Of a DNA stretch of 64,000 nt, positions 44,149 through 54,931 are shown one piece after another. This DNA comes from Owenia fusiformis (Eukaryota; Annelida; Polychaeta; Sabellida; Oweniidae). The translations under genes were made by a program, and so were the position numbers. Positions within the stretch are counted from its first letter, which is position 1; every line of letters begins with the position of its first letter. The notes under the pieces are model-generated. The model searched no databases. It saw only the letters and a list, made by a program, of their open reading frames with translations, and was not told the origin of the DNA. The stretch spans positions 25,282,822-25,346,821 of the forward strand of contig CAIIXF020000008.1 in assembly GCA_903813345.2 (NCBI GenBank). Direction: 5' to 3'.

Positions 44149-45562
44149 TTTACTCAAAGATCACGTCGTCATTTTTAACCTTCAATTACAGAGCTAAATC
44201 TGCTCTACAGACAATCTTTGATAGCTCTTTTCAACCACGAAAGAAAGATCTTTGCACCATTTCCACGAGGTAATACTTTAATTTTCTTTAATAACGAAGT
44301 CAATTTATATTTTCAAAGGGGATGCAGGAGTCACCTTTACATTGTGCTATATATCTCAGCTCCTGACCCGACTTGTGTCTTTTCCTTTGGAGTTCTCTCA
44401 AGAGTAAGTGTTCACCACACCTCCGCCAAACATTGCAACACCTCGACAGAGAATCAATAAGGAGGTTGAACCCACGGGTGATTCAGAAGCCGTTTGTGAC
44501 ATTGAGAAAAAGAGTCCATATCTGTTAGACAAGGAAACTAGTCCCAATGTTGTTATTTCACATTTCTTTTTGATGATTTGGATATTTTTTATTTTCGATT
44601 TTTTAACATTAAGACCTAATGTTGAAAAAATCTAAAATAACACATATCAAAATTACGCCCCTCTCTCTTGACACTGTTGTTTGGCCCATTGTCCAAAAGG
44701 AATGACTTCAGCCAAACATGGCCGCATGTGACAAAATAACACCCCATCGAAGAGGAGAAATGTTGCTTTGGGACCAGTCCACATGTTTGAACCTACCGCC
44801 GAGCTCACTTATACATTAAGCCATGTTCCACAGTCATGATACCGCTGAGCAAGCTCATTGCATCATCGGGTCTGCTTTACCCCGTGGTCTAGTGTCGTTT
44901 ATTAAATTAACTTATCCATTGTCCAAATCACAATAGAGATATTCAAGGTCTCGAGTATGTTTGGCAATAGAAGGCTTAGCGATAAAAGTACTTTTATCCA
45001 ATTTTAATATATCAGAATAGAATAGAAATATCGATCAAACATAATTTAACTCACGGAGGGATCAGGTTGTACCTTTGTAACAATACAAGTCCGTTTACAT
45101 ACCATTCTATCATCAGAATTACAATATGTGGTAATATAAAAGAATTCGAAAATTCAATGCGACCGCTTATAAATATATTTAAGCCGATGTTAATAGCGAT
45201 TAGACTTAGCGTTTAAGGCCATGAAAATATAATAAACGATTATATGACAAAATATATGATTCTTCTGAACTTTCACAAACGATTGGAATATTATTACTAG
45301 TCATTCAATCTCCGATGTTGACCTTGCCAACGGCTTCAAGGTTGTGAAAGACCATGAAACTTTACGAACATTTGATTTTGATACAAAAAGATGAAAAAGG
45401 CATGGCATAGTGATATATGTCCTCAAAAACACTACAATGACTAATACGAAATTGCAAGACAATGGAAAATTGAATTCATAACTAACAACGGTATGCCAAT
45501 TTGGATTTTTAGTGATCGATTGCAGAATATTATTATTGAGTTTGATACATCTGACCATCAAA
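44149..45562. other. Upstream region of the next gene, no other gene seen
   Basis: A worn copy of the CCTACCGCCGAGC motif from the 28244-29981 element appears near 44793. No convincing coding frame. A possible splice acceptor (GATCGATTGCAG) ends about 35 bases before the ATG at 45563. Confidence 0.4.
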
Positions 45563-46741
45563 ATGAATGACGGCCGAATGTTACATGTGAACAATTTCTC
45601 CAAGAAATTTCGTAAGAAAACTTCAATGGAGAACAACGTTCTATCCAAGAAACTAAATGTCTACACGAGCTCAATGAACAGACACAAAACGATCGAAAAA
45701 CACAAGCGCCATATGGAGACCATCCCCATGTTGAAAACATACATGGATATCAAGTGTGTACAAAAAATTATGACCATGCGCAAAGTTAAAGATGATAATA
45801 ATGAAGAAATTACGAAGCCTATTAAACGAACTGATCCTTTCGATATGAACGGATTATTCAGAAAGAGTAAAACTATTTTTGGAGAATATGGCGGGACTAC
45901 TACCGTTTCGATTAAACCAGATATAGAAAAACTTATCTCGCACAATCATCCAAAAAATAGAAAACATCGCAAAGTTATGAGACACTTGGAAACGGGGGAA
46001 GATACCGGAAATTTGTTGGCTTTGGACAGAGCGAGAACAATAATGGACGAACTCATGGAACGTCCTTTCCACCCATCGAGGTTTAATACCCCCAAACGAG
46101 TGCGTGATTGTAAACTTCCACAACTGGTCCAGAGCCCCCGTCACACGATGCATTCAAGTGAAGAGACGACTCAACCATCCGCGAGGACTCTAAGGCTACC
46201 ACCTGTAGAAGTCAGAAAAACATTTAAAAATATTAAGAAAGCGATCGAGAGAAGAACAAATCCAACGCATAAAATAATACTCAATCCAGATAATAATCGT
46301 TCCGATGAGACAGCAATCAACAATGTCAACGAGACATCAATACAATCCGATAGAGCGGTTAAAACACAATATATAAATATAATTCTAAATGGATCCGTTC
46401 CTAATAAGAAACATCTTATAGATAACAAAGTATCTAACAATGAGAATGCAATATCAGATCCATCAAAAAATAGTGTCCAAAATGACGAACATATGACTGC
46501 GAAATATATAGAAGGAGAACGTAGTCCGCAATCTGGGAATGAGTTTTCGAAAAATGGAGAACGCACGCCGATACTTCATTCGACTTCACCACGGAAATCA
46601 CAATACTCGAACCATTTATCCCCAACACGTCGTACAAGTGACTCATCGCACCCCCGAATAGGACCTAGGTCACAAACAAATTTAATTTTGAAGTCACACA
46701 GTCCAACGATCCATGAACTTGATGATGATGAACAATTATAA
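45563..46741 (+). CDS. Orphan basic, largely disordered protein
   Basis: Single open frame of 392 residues from the ATG at 45563 (MNDGRMLHVNNFSKKF) to TAA at 46739-46741. The frame also stays open for about 50 bases upstream without an ATG, consistent with an exon start. The N-terminal 150 residues are rich in Lys/Arg and Met with helical potential (TYMDIKCVQKIMTMRKVKDD). A middle block contains LALDRARTIMDELMERPFHP. The C-terminal half is Ser/Thr/Asn/Pro-rich and low in hydrophobic residues, ending in an acidic DDDEQL tail. No domain recognised. Only 14 bases separate the stop from the edge of the transposon at 46756, so that element lies in the 3' untranslated region or has replaced it. Confidence 0.65.
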   Translation: MNDGRMLHVNNFSKKFRKKTSMENNVLSKKLNVYTSSMNRHKTIEKHKRHMETIPMLKTYMDIKCVQKIMTMRKVKDDNNEEITKPIKRTDPFDMNGLFRKSKTIFGEYGGTTTVSIKPDIEKLISHNHPKNRKHRKVMRHLETGEDTGNLLALDRARTIMDELMERPFHPSRFNTPKRVRDCKLPQLVQSPRHTMHSSEETTQPSARTLRLPPVEVRKTFKNIKKAIERRTNPTHKIILNPDNNRSDETAINNVNETSIQSDRAVKTQYINIILNGSVPNKKHLIDNKVSNNENAISDPSKNSVQNDEHMTAKYIEGERSPQSGNEFSKNGERTPILHSTSPRKSQYSNHLSPTRRTSDSSHPRIGPRSQTNLILKSHSPTIHELDDDEQL

Positions 46742-47482
46742 CATCTCGAAATCTTCACTGGGGAGTATCGTGATGCAACAACACCGTGTTGTTGCATCAA
46801 GATGGCCAGACTTCCGGTGATAGATTTTCGTACGATATTTTGTTTCCCCAATTAAACCCATTTCTAGGACGAGTTGCTCAATAACCATACACGTGCAGTT
46901 AGCGAACGATCTATATTTAAAGAAACTGTCATTAGTATACATGTACCATCACCAAGAAGCAATAAGTTCACGGTTTTAGTTCCTCACTATTGATGCAACA
47001 ACACCAAACCGAAGATGCAACAACACTCCTCTAGATTTGAGCAATGATGCAGCAACACCAATTAATAGTATAATTTCAGAAGACCATAAATCTCGAGAGG
47101 AACAGATTTTTAAATGCTACTATTGCAATACCGTTACCAATTAGCCTACCCATATTTGCGTTCTTCTCAAGGCATTCAAAATACACGTCCTGTGGGCGAA
47201 GATCCTTTATATGTATTTTCAAAAATTTATACTTTTACATATTATAATGTACTGGACGTTATTCTATAACATAGTTCAATCGCCTTTAACATGGCAAGCT
47301 TTAGTAACCCAATCTATTTTCATAAACCACTGTTCCATAGCTTGATGGCCCTGACTCCAGTTAGTATCATTCAAAATGGTGGACAAACATCTTTCGTTCT
47401 CGGTAAACATGATGAGCTATTGGATATTATCATGATATTATCTGTCATCCATCTGTGGAACAGTGATAAACTAGTAGATGTA

Positions 47483-47811
47483 CAGGGGCGGATCTGGGAA
47501 CCAACAAGGGGGGGGGGGCAAATTTCAGGTCAGAGAAAAACACGTCCGCGCTTGCTGGGAAAAAAAATTTTGGGCCCCTAAAACCCAAAAGTGGGCCCAA
47601 ATTTTGAAATTTAGAGGCCCATTTTCTTCAAAATTTGGCCTGAAATTAAAAAACAAGGCCTTAAAAGGCCCATTAATGATCAAAAAGGCCCACTTTTTGG
47701 TGCCTGAAGGCCTTTTTTGGCCCAAAATCTTTTTAGGGCCCAATTTTTTTTCTGGGCCCACCAAAGGGGGGGGGGCGGGCCCCCAGCCCCCCCCCCCCTA
47801 ATCCGCCAGTG
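47483..47811. mobile_element. Short hAT-like MITE nested in the 4.3-kb element
   Basis: Starts CAGGGGCGGATCTGGG after a run of similar length to others of this type and ends TAATCCGCCAGTG. ATGTA flanks it at 47478-47482 and 47812-47816. The interior is a G/C-homopolymer-bounded text of GGGCCCA/AAGGCCC words. A frame through it is spurious. Confidence 0.75.
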
Positions 47812-47911
47812 ATGTACGTTACCACTGTTTATCAAATTGTAACTAAAACAGTTTAACTGTGACATTCGTGAGCTGAGGTTGATGGGATGATTGCTTCATC
47901 TGATATAATAT

Positions 47912-48474
47912 CACCCTATGCTTAGTGAGCGGACCTAATTTCAAGGGTGATGGTAAAGACGAGGCATGGCGCCCAAACCTGGCCTGTAACTAGGTGCACT
48001 GATGCTTTCTTCGCAAATTACATCGCCATTGCTCGTCATCGAAATTCTGATCGCCGAATAGACACTCTAGTAAACATTCATTTTGCATTGGGTGTACATA
48101 ACTAGAGACCGCCTTATTTCGCATATATGAAAAAATAAAACATATCTAGGTACATATATCTTTATATGTGACATCGATCAGGAATTATTGACATATTGAC
48201 AATATTAGGTTGTAATTTCTTGCGGTAAATTCAAATTGTATCTTTAAACGACTGTTTCATCTTAACTATTCGTTTTATTGGATGTAAAACAAACGGTATG
48301 CATAGTTTAACATATTTCACTTCTAAAACAGCATAAAATATCACAATATCATCACCTTATGCTGCAATAATACGACTTAAAAGATTATGGTACTAATATT
48401 TTTTGGTTTTTGGGCGCCCTGCCTCGTCTTTACCACCACCCTTGAAATTAGCTCCGCTCACTAAGCATAGGGTG
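47912..48474. mobile_element. MITE with ~60-bp inverted ends nested in the 4.3-kb element
   Basis: CACCCTATGCTTAGTGAGCG and the following TAATTTCAAGGGTG...TAAAGACGAGGC are inverted at 48414-48474 with few mismatches. AATAT flanks both sides (47907-47911 and 48475-48479). Non-coding, AT-rich core. Confidence 0.85.
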
Positions 48475-48889
48475 AATATGACATGATTCTTTATTTCCTA
48501 CAATTTGGAGAGCCAACGTGTAAAAACGTCTAATTGACTTTATTAGAGAGGCCGTTTAGTTACACGTTTAATGGAAATCTTGCACGACGCACATGTAGAA
48601 TTATTGCTCTCTTTGGATTCCTTCTCTCCGACTGAGTAAAAAGGTAAACAAAAGTGATAAGATTTAGGGCCCAAAAAGGTAAATTGATAGGGGTACAGTT
48701 ATCCCAGATATCCCGGGCCCTCGGGAAATATCATATTGTCTCTCGAAATAAAACCAATATTGAGTCCCTCTCAGTAAATAACTTTTATATAATAGCATTG
48801 TATAACTGCAATATCATTAAACCAACACTCATCCTATACAACTCTTGAGAACGATGTACAACTCCTGGATAGCGTAAACTCCTGAGCAG

Positions 48890-49495
48890 CGTATACAACT
48901 CTTCAACTTGATATATGACATCATACTTTGGGTGGGATAACAAAGGATATACAATATACAATTGTAGACCCCTCTTGAGGTCAACTGGCAAAATTGTATA
49001 CCGATACTGTAAACGTTGAAAGTACTGTTGATCACTGAGACCAGATGTCGAGGACACTTTTGCCAGTTGACCGAAAAGAGAGGTTAACAATTGTTCTGTT
49101 AGTCCAAATAATATAATAATTGGACGAATATATAATCGAATATCACGTGAACATATTTGATAAGTAAAGGTATCATATTTTAGCAAAAAATCCCCAAACC
49201 GTCGAATACTTGTAATTTTTTACACAACTTATTTTTTCAAAATTAAAAAAATTTCAACATTAAAAAAAACAATTTTTCAAAAATAGGGGTCAACAGTACC
49301 TAGTAGTGGTCAACAGTTTACAATTGTTGACCTCCCCAGAGGCCAACCGGCAAAATTGTATACCGAGACTGTAAACCGAAAAAATACTGTTGACAGAGAC
49401 CGAAGGTCGAGGTCAACAGTAGTTTCAAGGTTTACAGTCGAGGTATATGATTTTGACGGTTGATCGAATGGAGAGGTCTACTATTGTTTTGTTAG
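48890..49495. repeat. Two diverged palindromic MITEs of the 5179-5290 family
   Basis: Segments around 48945-49110 and 49285-49495 repeat the phrases GCAAAATTGTATACCG, ACTGTAAAC, GAGGTC and TTGTTTTGTTAGTCCGA in inverted pairs. The direct phrase GTCAACAGTACCTAGTAG occurs at about 49290 and again at 49798. Confidence 0.65.
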
Positions 49496-49829
49496 TCCGA
49501 GTAAACTAATAATACACATATAGACGACGATCATCAATCGGCATGGCTTCATTTCACAACCTTTTCTCCGAACCACGTTAGCAATATTTTTTTAGAAAAT
49601 ATGGAGACAGTGCAAGAAGCTTAACTCTGTATTTGGCACATCACGGCGTACTCGTTAGTGAATTAATGTTAATTTTAAGTTTCTATTTGTATTTTTGCTA
49701 TACTTGTCGCCTAGTAAAGTCATTTTCATCAACACTTACAAAATGTCCGTCTTCCATGATTTTTTGTGACGTCATGAAACTTTTTTCAGAAGTAGCGGTC
49801 AACAGTACCTAGTAGCGGTCAACAGTGTA

Positions 49830-50003
49830 CAAATAGTGACTGCCATTGAGGGAAATAGTGCAAAATGTTTTCCTCAAGGGAATATCCTGTCCACTGACAT
49901 GTTCCCGAGGCTGCAGGCCGAGGGAACAAGTCAGTGGACAGGATATTCCCGAGAGGAAAATTTTTACACTATTTCCCGAAAATGTGGCAGTCACTATTTG
50001 TTT
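49830..50003. repeat. 174-bp palindromic MITE
   Basis: ACAAATAGTGACTGCCA at the left is inverted as TGGCAGTCACTATTTGT at the right. The inner arms contain AATATCCTGTCCACTGAC and its complement, around a TGCAGG centre. Confidence 0.8.
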
Positions 50004-50750
50004 TATTATATACCTGATAAAGTGATAAGTACTCTGTAAACAAAAACAAAATTGAGAAGTCTTTTCATTTCAATATCAAATGTTCACAGGTTCTTATTGG
50101 CATTTAAAGGCATTTTACCTTTCAACTCCTATAATCTCAGATTTGGGGGAAGATAAAATGTACTATTGACTGGTCACATGACCTAACTGGTGATTAGTAC
50201 AATTCATCTTCCCTGAAAGCAGGGATTTAGGACTTTCCAGGGAATTTGTTCATCTATTCCATGTCATGTGACCATGAATAAGCCAATGAGCATCTAGAAT
50301 ACATTTGAGGTATATAATAATACATAATTTTGACCGCTAATCACCCAATCCGAATCGAGTATTTCAGTTGAGGTACTAACAATACATTTTGTTGCCCGCT
50401 CATCAACCAATCAGAATTGAGTATTTCAATTGAGGTACTAACAACACAAAATGACTGATATCTGTTGTCTTTCCAAAATTATATTAGTTATTTGTAAGCA
50501 ATTTCCATACGGTAAATCAAGGGCATTTAATTTAGAAAATGTATAATCTTTATTTTTCAGATACAATATCAATGAGATTGCCTCCCGAGGATTCTGTACT
50601 TTATTTAGTTTGCCTTGTATATCCTTTTAACTTTGATATAGACAAAGAAACCAAACAAAATACGTTCCGTCCATGGACCACTGACTCACGCGTTTTATTC
50701 ATGTCCCGACCTACACCTGTAAACAGAACATAAAACAGTTTTTCTTGTTG
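50004..50750. other. Remaining interior of the 4.3-kb transposon
   Basis: Contains two direct copies of GAGTATTTCA(A/G)TTGAGGTAC (about 50358 and 50420), the same end sequence seen near 4780. No coding frame is supported. Confidence 0.5.
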
Positions 50751-51207
50751 TTCAATGATACATTATATTGGCGTTTTTGCATCAGCACATTGGTGTTGTT
50801 GCATCATCGATAAGAAACAGAGTGGTGTTGTTGCATCAATAGTGAGGAATTAAAACCACGAATTTATCGCTTCTTGATGATGCTACATGTATACCAATGA
50901 CAGTTTTTTAAAATATAGATCATGTGCTAACTGCATGTGTATGATTATTGAGCAACTCGTCCTAGAAATGGGTGTAAATTGGGAAAACAAAACATCGTAC
51001 GAAAATCTATCACCGGAAGTCTGGCCATCTTGATGCAACAACACGGTGTTGTTGCATCACGATACCCCCCAGTGATCTTGAGGCTGATCAGAAAACCACA
51101 GTCTTCTCACCAGATGCTTGCTATTCATATTGTGACGTTGATCGGCACTACGTAATTTTTTAAATTAAACCTTAAGTCATAAAAACCTCGGAGGGAATCT
51201 ATTAAAA

Positions 51208-54200
51208 GTGTTGTCATTGCTCATTCTAGTGAATTATGTCCAAGTTGCATGTAGTGCAACTTCATATAGTTTGCGTAATATGATATATGTTATCACTTCA
51301 TTTGTGCTTCTTATCATTGTTTTTACTCCTCAACTTTGCTATATACCCAACACCATTGAATCCTTACTTATTTTAAGTGGCGACATAGAATCACATCCTG
51401 GACCTCATAACTGGTCAACTGTAAAATTTTTGTTCTCCAACATAAATAGCATCAGTGCTCAATTTGGCGCTCGGTTTGATGCTCTTAAAACACGTATCTT
51501 AACAGAAGATTGCCAAGTTGTAGGTCTCTGTGAAGTCGGAACCTTTACCCAAGATGAAATTACCAATCGTTTTTCCATTCCTAATTTCCATCCTCCAATT
51601 TACTCGGCTAAAAATCGTGGCTTACTTATCTATATATCTGAAGAAATCCCTATTATAGCTCGACATGATTTTGTTAATGCTGAGGGAGATGCCTTATTTA
51701 TTGAACTTAAGCTCCACCACAAGAGCATTATATATGGAGTTTTTTACCGTTCCCCTTCCCAAGATACTCAACAGTCTAAAGCATATTTTAAAAGATTTTA
51801 TGATACCTGCTCCAACATTTTGACTAATGCGAATGCTGACCTGCTTGTCATTAATGGGGATTTTAATGCTCGTAACAAAATTTGGTGGGATGCTGACAAT
51901 GAAAACCTTTCTGGAAATGAGCTTAATAACCATCTCCAAAGTCTGGGTTTTTCGCAGTTAATTGACCAACCAACTCGCGTCACAAATAGAAGCCAATCCT
52001 GCATTGATCTTCTTATTACTAATCAACCAAATCTTATATCCTCTTCAAATGTTACACCTCCAATCGGAAATACTGACCACAGCACTCTAGTCTGTACCTC
52101 ATTTATTGGTACAGTAAAGGAACTGCCATATTTCCGTAGAATTTGGTCATATTCCGAGGCTGATGTTCAAAATATCAACGACTCAATTAGAAATTCAAAA
52201 CTTGATCAACTTATTGAAAATTCATATGATATGGACATGTTATGTGATCAATTTACTAACCAACTCTACCAAATATTTACTAATACCATTCCAAATAAAC
52301 TTATAAAGGTCCGGAGCAATGATAAACCATGGTTCAAGCCTCACATTAAAACACTAATTAATAAACGGAATCGTCTACATTTCAAATACCGCCACAACAA
52401 CAATCAAGAACGCTATCAAAAGTACATTGACCAGTGTGATATTGTTAACGAGGAAATAACAAAGGCCAAACTTGAGTATGAATCACACATGTATGAGAAA
52501 TTAAACTCCCTTAAATATGGCAGCAAGTCTTACTGGTCGGTCATATCTAAACTTTTATTCAAAACTAAAGTTGTTAGGATTCCTATTTTGACCAACCAAA
52601 ACGGCTCTTCTATACTCACCAGCACAGAAAAGGCTAATTTATTTCTTGACCATTTCATCAAAAATTTTCATTCTGATCATAACGTAGATACAGACAGTGT
52701 TCAATTTGACCTTAGAACTGATTCTTTTTTAAATATCCTTTCAACAAATGACAGAGAGATTTATGAAATTCTTTTATCACTCGATGTTAGCAAAGCTTTA
52801 GGTCCTGACAAACTAAGTAATAAAATGCTCAAGTTAGCAGCTCCATCTTTATCAAAATTATTTTCAAAATTTCTCAATAAGATGTTTGAAATGAGAAAAT
52901 TTCCTAATTCCTGGAAACTAGGGAATATTATCCCATGCCATAAAAAAAGTGACAAAAATCTTGTTTCTAATTACCGTCCAATAACTCTATTAAGCTGCCT
53001 TTCAAAGGTAGCCGAGAGAGTTATTTTTAAAAGGATGTTTGACCATTTGCTAACAAACAATCTTCTATTTAATTTTCAAAGTGGATTTCTCCCAGGTCAC
53101 AGTACACAACACCAACTACTAAGTATTCTTGATTTTTTAACTTCTAATATGGATAATGGTAATGATGTTCGTGCAGTCTTTCTTGATATATCGGCCGCCT
53201 TCGATACTTTACCCCATAAGCTATTACTTAAGAAGCTACATGCATACGGTGTTGGTCCAAATATAATGCTACTTATTGAATCTTATCTTACCAATCGAAA
53301 AGTAAGAGTGCTTATTGACGGTCACGAATCTCCATGGTCAGCCAGCGACTATATCAATTCGGGAGTTCCCCAGGGGTCCATCTTAGGACCTCTGCTATTC
53401 TTAGTTTACATAAACGATTTACCTGATGATATTTTAAGCAAGTGTTTTCTGTATGCAGATGACACTTCTCTTTATCAGCCCTTCAGCCATGATAATATGC
53501 CTGAATGTGTAAACACCCTCCAATCTGATCTAAATTCTATAAACAATTGGTCTGATAAATGGCAATTAAAATTCAAACCCTCTAAAAGTGATGATCTGAC
53601 ATTTAGTAGTCCAAAAAAGAAAGAAATAATAACCCCTGACCTAAAATTGGGAACTGAATCCATACCTAGGTGTGCTTCGCATAAACACCTTGGCTTTATC
53701 CTTGACTCTAAATTATCTTTCAATTTCCACATTACTCATCTTGCAAAGAAAATTGATAAGCTTTTAAATCCACTTAAAGCATTAAGTAAAAAACTTAGTG
53801 GAAACCATCTAAATCTTATGTTCAAATCTTTTATCTTACCACATTTTGATTTCTGCGACATCCTCTATGGATGTGCAGATATTTCCAAATTAAAACGCAT
53901 TGACCAACTCTACTACAAGGCAGCTCTGATTTGTAGTGGAACTATCCATGGGTCATCTTCTGAAAAGGTGCTCAATATTCTAAATTGGCCTAAACTAGAG
54001 ATGAGGAGGAAGTTTCATCGACTAACCCTCATGTTCAATGTCCAAAATCAGAAAGTTCCTTCATATGTTCAAAACATATTTGATAAATATAAGAGACAAC
54101 AACCTCCTCTCTATTTGAGAAATCCAACTGAATTTGTCTTGCCCGCTAAAAGATCTGTGATATTAAAGAAAACATGCATTTTTACTGCTATCTCAGAATG

Positions 54201-54857
54201 GAACAAACTACCCCAACAACTCCAAGAGATAGACAATTTAAGTACTTTCAAATCTAAATTGACACTTCTCATTTATCCAGAACCTATCATATCATCTACC
54301 TCATTGCATTTACCTAGACCAGAGGAAATCAGTCTTAATAGGACTAGAGTCGACTTGATTTTTCAATCTCATTTTCATGCCCACAACTTTACTCTAGCTG
54401 ATTCACCAAAATGTAAGTGTGGATTCAAAAGTGAAACATCCAAGCATGTCATCTTTAACTGCAGACTCCGTAGGACCCTCCTAACTGACTTCGAAATTAA
54501 ACTAAATAACCTTGAAATCCAATATAAAAAGAATTTTAAGACCCAACAAGAGAAATTGAATTTCTTCCTTTTTGGCAGCTCAAAACTTAACTACGCTACA
54601 AACATAACTGTTCTTGAAACTAGTGCCTCTTTTCTCCAGAAGTGTGTAAGTGTCTGAGTGTTAGCAGCAATTATCAAACCTTCTATGCTTAATTTATTCA
54701 CCAATTTGCTTCACCATTTGGATTGTTTTTTGAAATAAAATTTTATAATTAACCCTGCGACTTATAATGTTAAACAAAGTCGCCTTTTTGGAAATTTTCT
54801 TTTTACATATATTATTGTATTAAATAAAACATGATAAATAAAAAAAATAAAAAAAAG
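51208..54857 (+). mobile_element. Non-LTR retrotransposon (CR1/L2-like LINE) with intact ORF and A-rich tail
   Basis: A full-length endonuclease/reverse-transcriptase frame is followed by a ~200-bp 3' untranslated region with AATAAA. It ends in an A-rich tail (AAATAAAAAAAATAAAAAAA, about 54834-54857). The 5' end could not be fixed; the sequence between the transposon edge at 51080 and the ORF may be LINE 5' untranslated sequence or host. No clear target duplication was found, which is common for CR1/L2 groups. Confidence 0.85.
51280..54657 (+). CDS. LINE ORF2: AP endonuclease and reverse transcriptase
   Basis: 1125 residues from the first ATG; the frame is open upstream to at least 51208 without an ATG. 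Residues 1-20 are strongly hydrophobic (MIYVITSFVLLIIVFTPQLC) and are followed by GDIESHPGP at 34-42, a 2A-like motif with His where Asn is usual. AP endonuclease lies at about 45-300, with FSNINSI, GLCEVG, NGDFNAR and a terminal TDHST. Reverse transcriptase lies at about 530-780, with SNYRPITLL, FLDISAAFDTLPHK, SGVPQGSILGPLLF at ~693 and YADDTSLY at ~724. Near the C-terminus is a CKC...SKHVIFNC cysteine/histidine motif. No RNase H domain. The lack of stops or frameshifts suggests a young, possibly active copy. The clade (CR1/L2/Crack type) is judged by layout, not a tree. Confidence 0.9.
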   Translation: MIYVITSFVLLIIVFTPQLCYIPNTIESLLILSGDIESHPGPHNWSTVKFLFSNINSISAQFGARFDALKTRILTEDCQVVGLCEVGTFTQDEITNRFSIPNFHPPIYSAKNRGLLIYISEEIPIIARHDFVNAEGDALFIELKLHHKSIIYGVFYRSPSQDTQQSKAYFKRFYDTCSNILTNANADLLVINGDFNARNKIWWDADNENLSGNELNNHLQSLGFSQLIDQPTRVTNRSQSCIDLLITNQPNLISSSNVTPPIGNTDHSTLVCTSFIGTVKELPYFRRIWSYSEADVQNINDSIRNSKLDQLIENSYDMDMLCDQFTNQLYQIFTNTIPNKLIKVRSNDKPWFKPHIKTLINKRNRLHFKYRHNNNQERYQKYIDQCDIVNEEITKAKLEYESHMYEKLNSLKYGSKSYWSVISKLLFKTKVVRIPILTNQNGSSILTSTEKANLFLDHFIKNFHSDHNVDTDSVQFDLRTDSFLNILSTNDREIYEILLSLDVSKALGPDKLSNKMLKLAAPSLSKLFSKFLNKMFEMRKFPNSWKLGNIIPCHKKSDKNLVSNYRPITLLSCLSKVAERVIFKRMFDHLLTNNLLFNFQSGFLPGHSTQHQLLSILDFLTSNMDNGNDVRAVFLDISAAFDTLPHKLLLKKLHAYGVGPNIMLLIESYLTNRKVRVLIDGHESPWSASDYINSGVPQGSILGPLLFLVYINDLPDDILSKCFLYADDTSLYQPFSHDNMPECVNTLQSDLNSINNWSDKWQLKFKPSKSDDLTFSSPKKKEIITPDLKLGTESIPRCASHKHLGFILDSKLSFNFHITHLAKKIDKLLNPLKALSKKLSGNHLNLMFKSFILPHFDFCDILYGCADISKLKRIDQLYYKAALICSGTIHGSSSEKVLNILNWPKLEMRRKFHRLTLMFNVQNQKVPSYVQNIFDKYKRQQPPLYLRNPTEFVLPAKRSVILKKTCIFTAISEWNKLPQQLQEIDNLSTFKSKLTLLIYPEPIISSTSLHLPRPEEISLNRTRVDLIFQSHFHAHNFTLADSPKCKCGFKSETSKHVIFNCRLRRTLLTDFEIKLNNLEIQYKKNFKTQQEKLNFFLFGSSKLNYATNITVLETSASFLQKCVSV

Positions 54858-54931
54858 TGAATTTTAATGAATATAATGACAATATTAATAGCAATAAACG
54901 AGTTCAGAATTTGTTTCCATTGTTTTTGAAT

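Larger units (their letters stand above)
46756..51074. mobile_element. 4.3-kb non-autonomous DNA transposon with ~300-bp inverted ends
   Basis: The left end CACTGGGGAGTATCGTGATG is matched inverted at the right (CATCACGATACCCCCCAGTG). ATCTT is duplicated at 46751-46755 and 51075-51079. The inverted similarity extends about 300 bases on each side with scattered mismatches. The motif TGATGCAACAACACC, in both orientations, appears about four times per end (including a TGATGCAACAACACCGTG palindrome), the pattern expected of transposase-binding sites. The interior carries other elements and no transposase. The superfamily is unassigned: a CAC start and 5-bp duplication are also features of Transib-type elements, but that alone is weak. 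Confidence 0.88.

Noticed and set aside
47478-47801. 107-codon frame rich in Gly, Pro and Lys
   Set aside because: Produced by G and C homopolymers and GGCCC words inside the short MITE.
46756-51074. Possible RAG/ProtoRAG-type transposon because of CAC ends and 5-bp duplication
   Set aside because: Not adopted as a call: no RAG-like coding sequence, no heptamer-nonamer layout, and several other families share these features.
53475-53732. Minus-strand frames inside the LINE and inside other coding exons
   Set aside because: Antisense shadows of real coding sequence.
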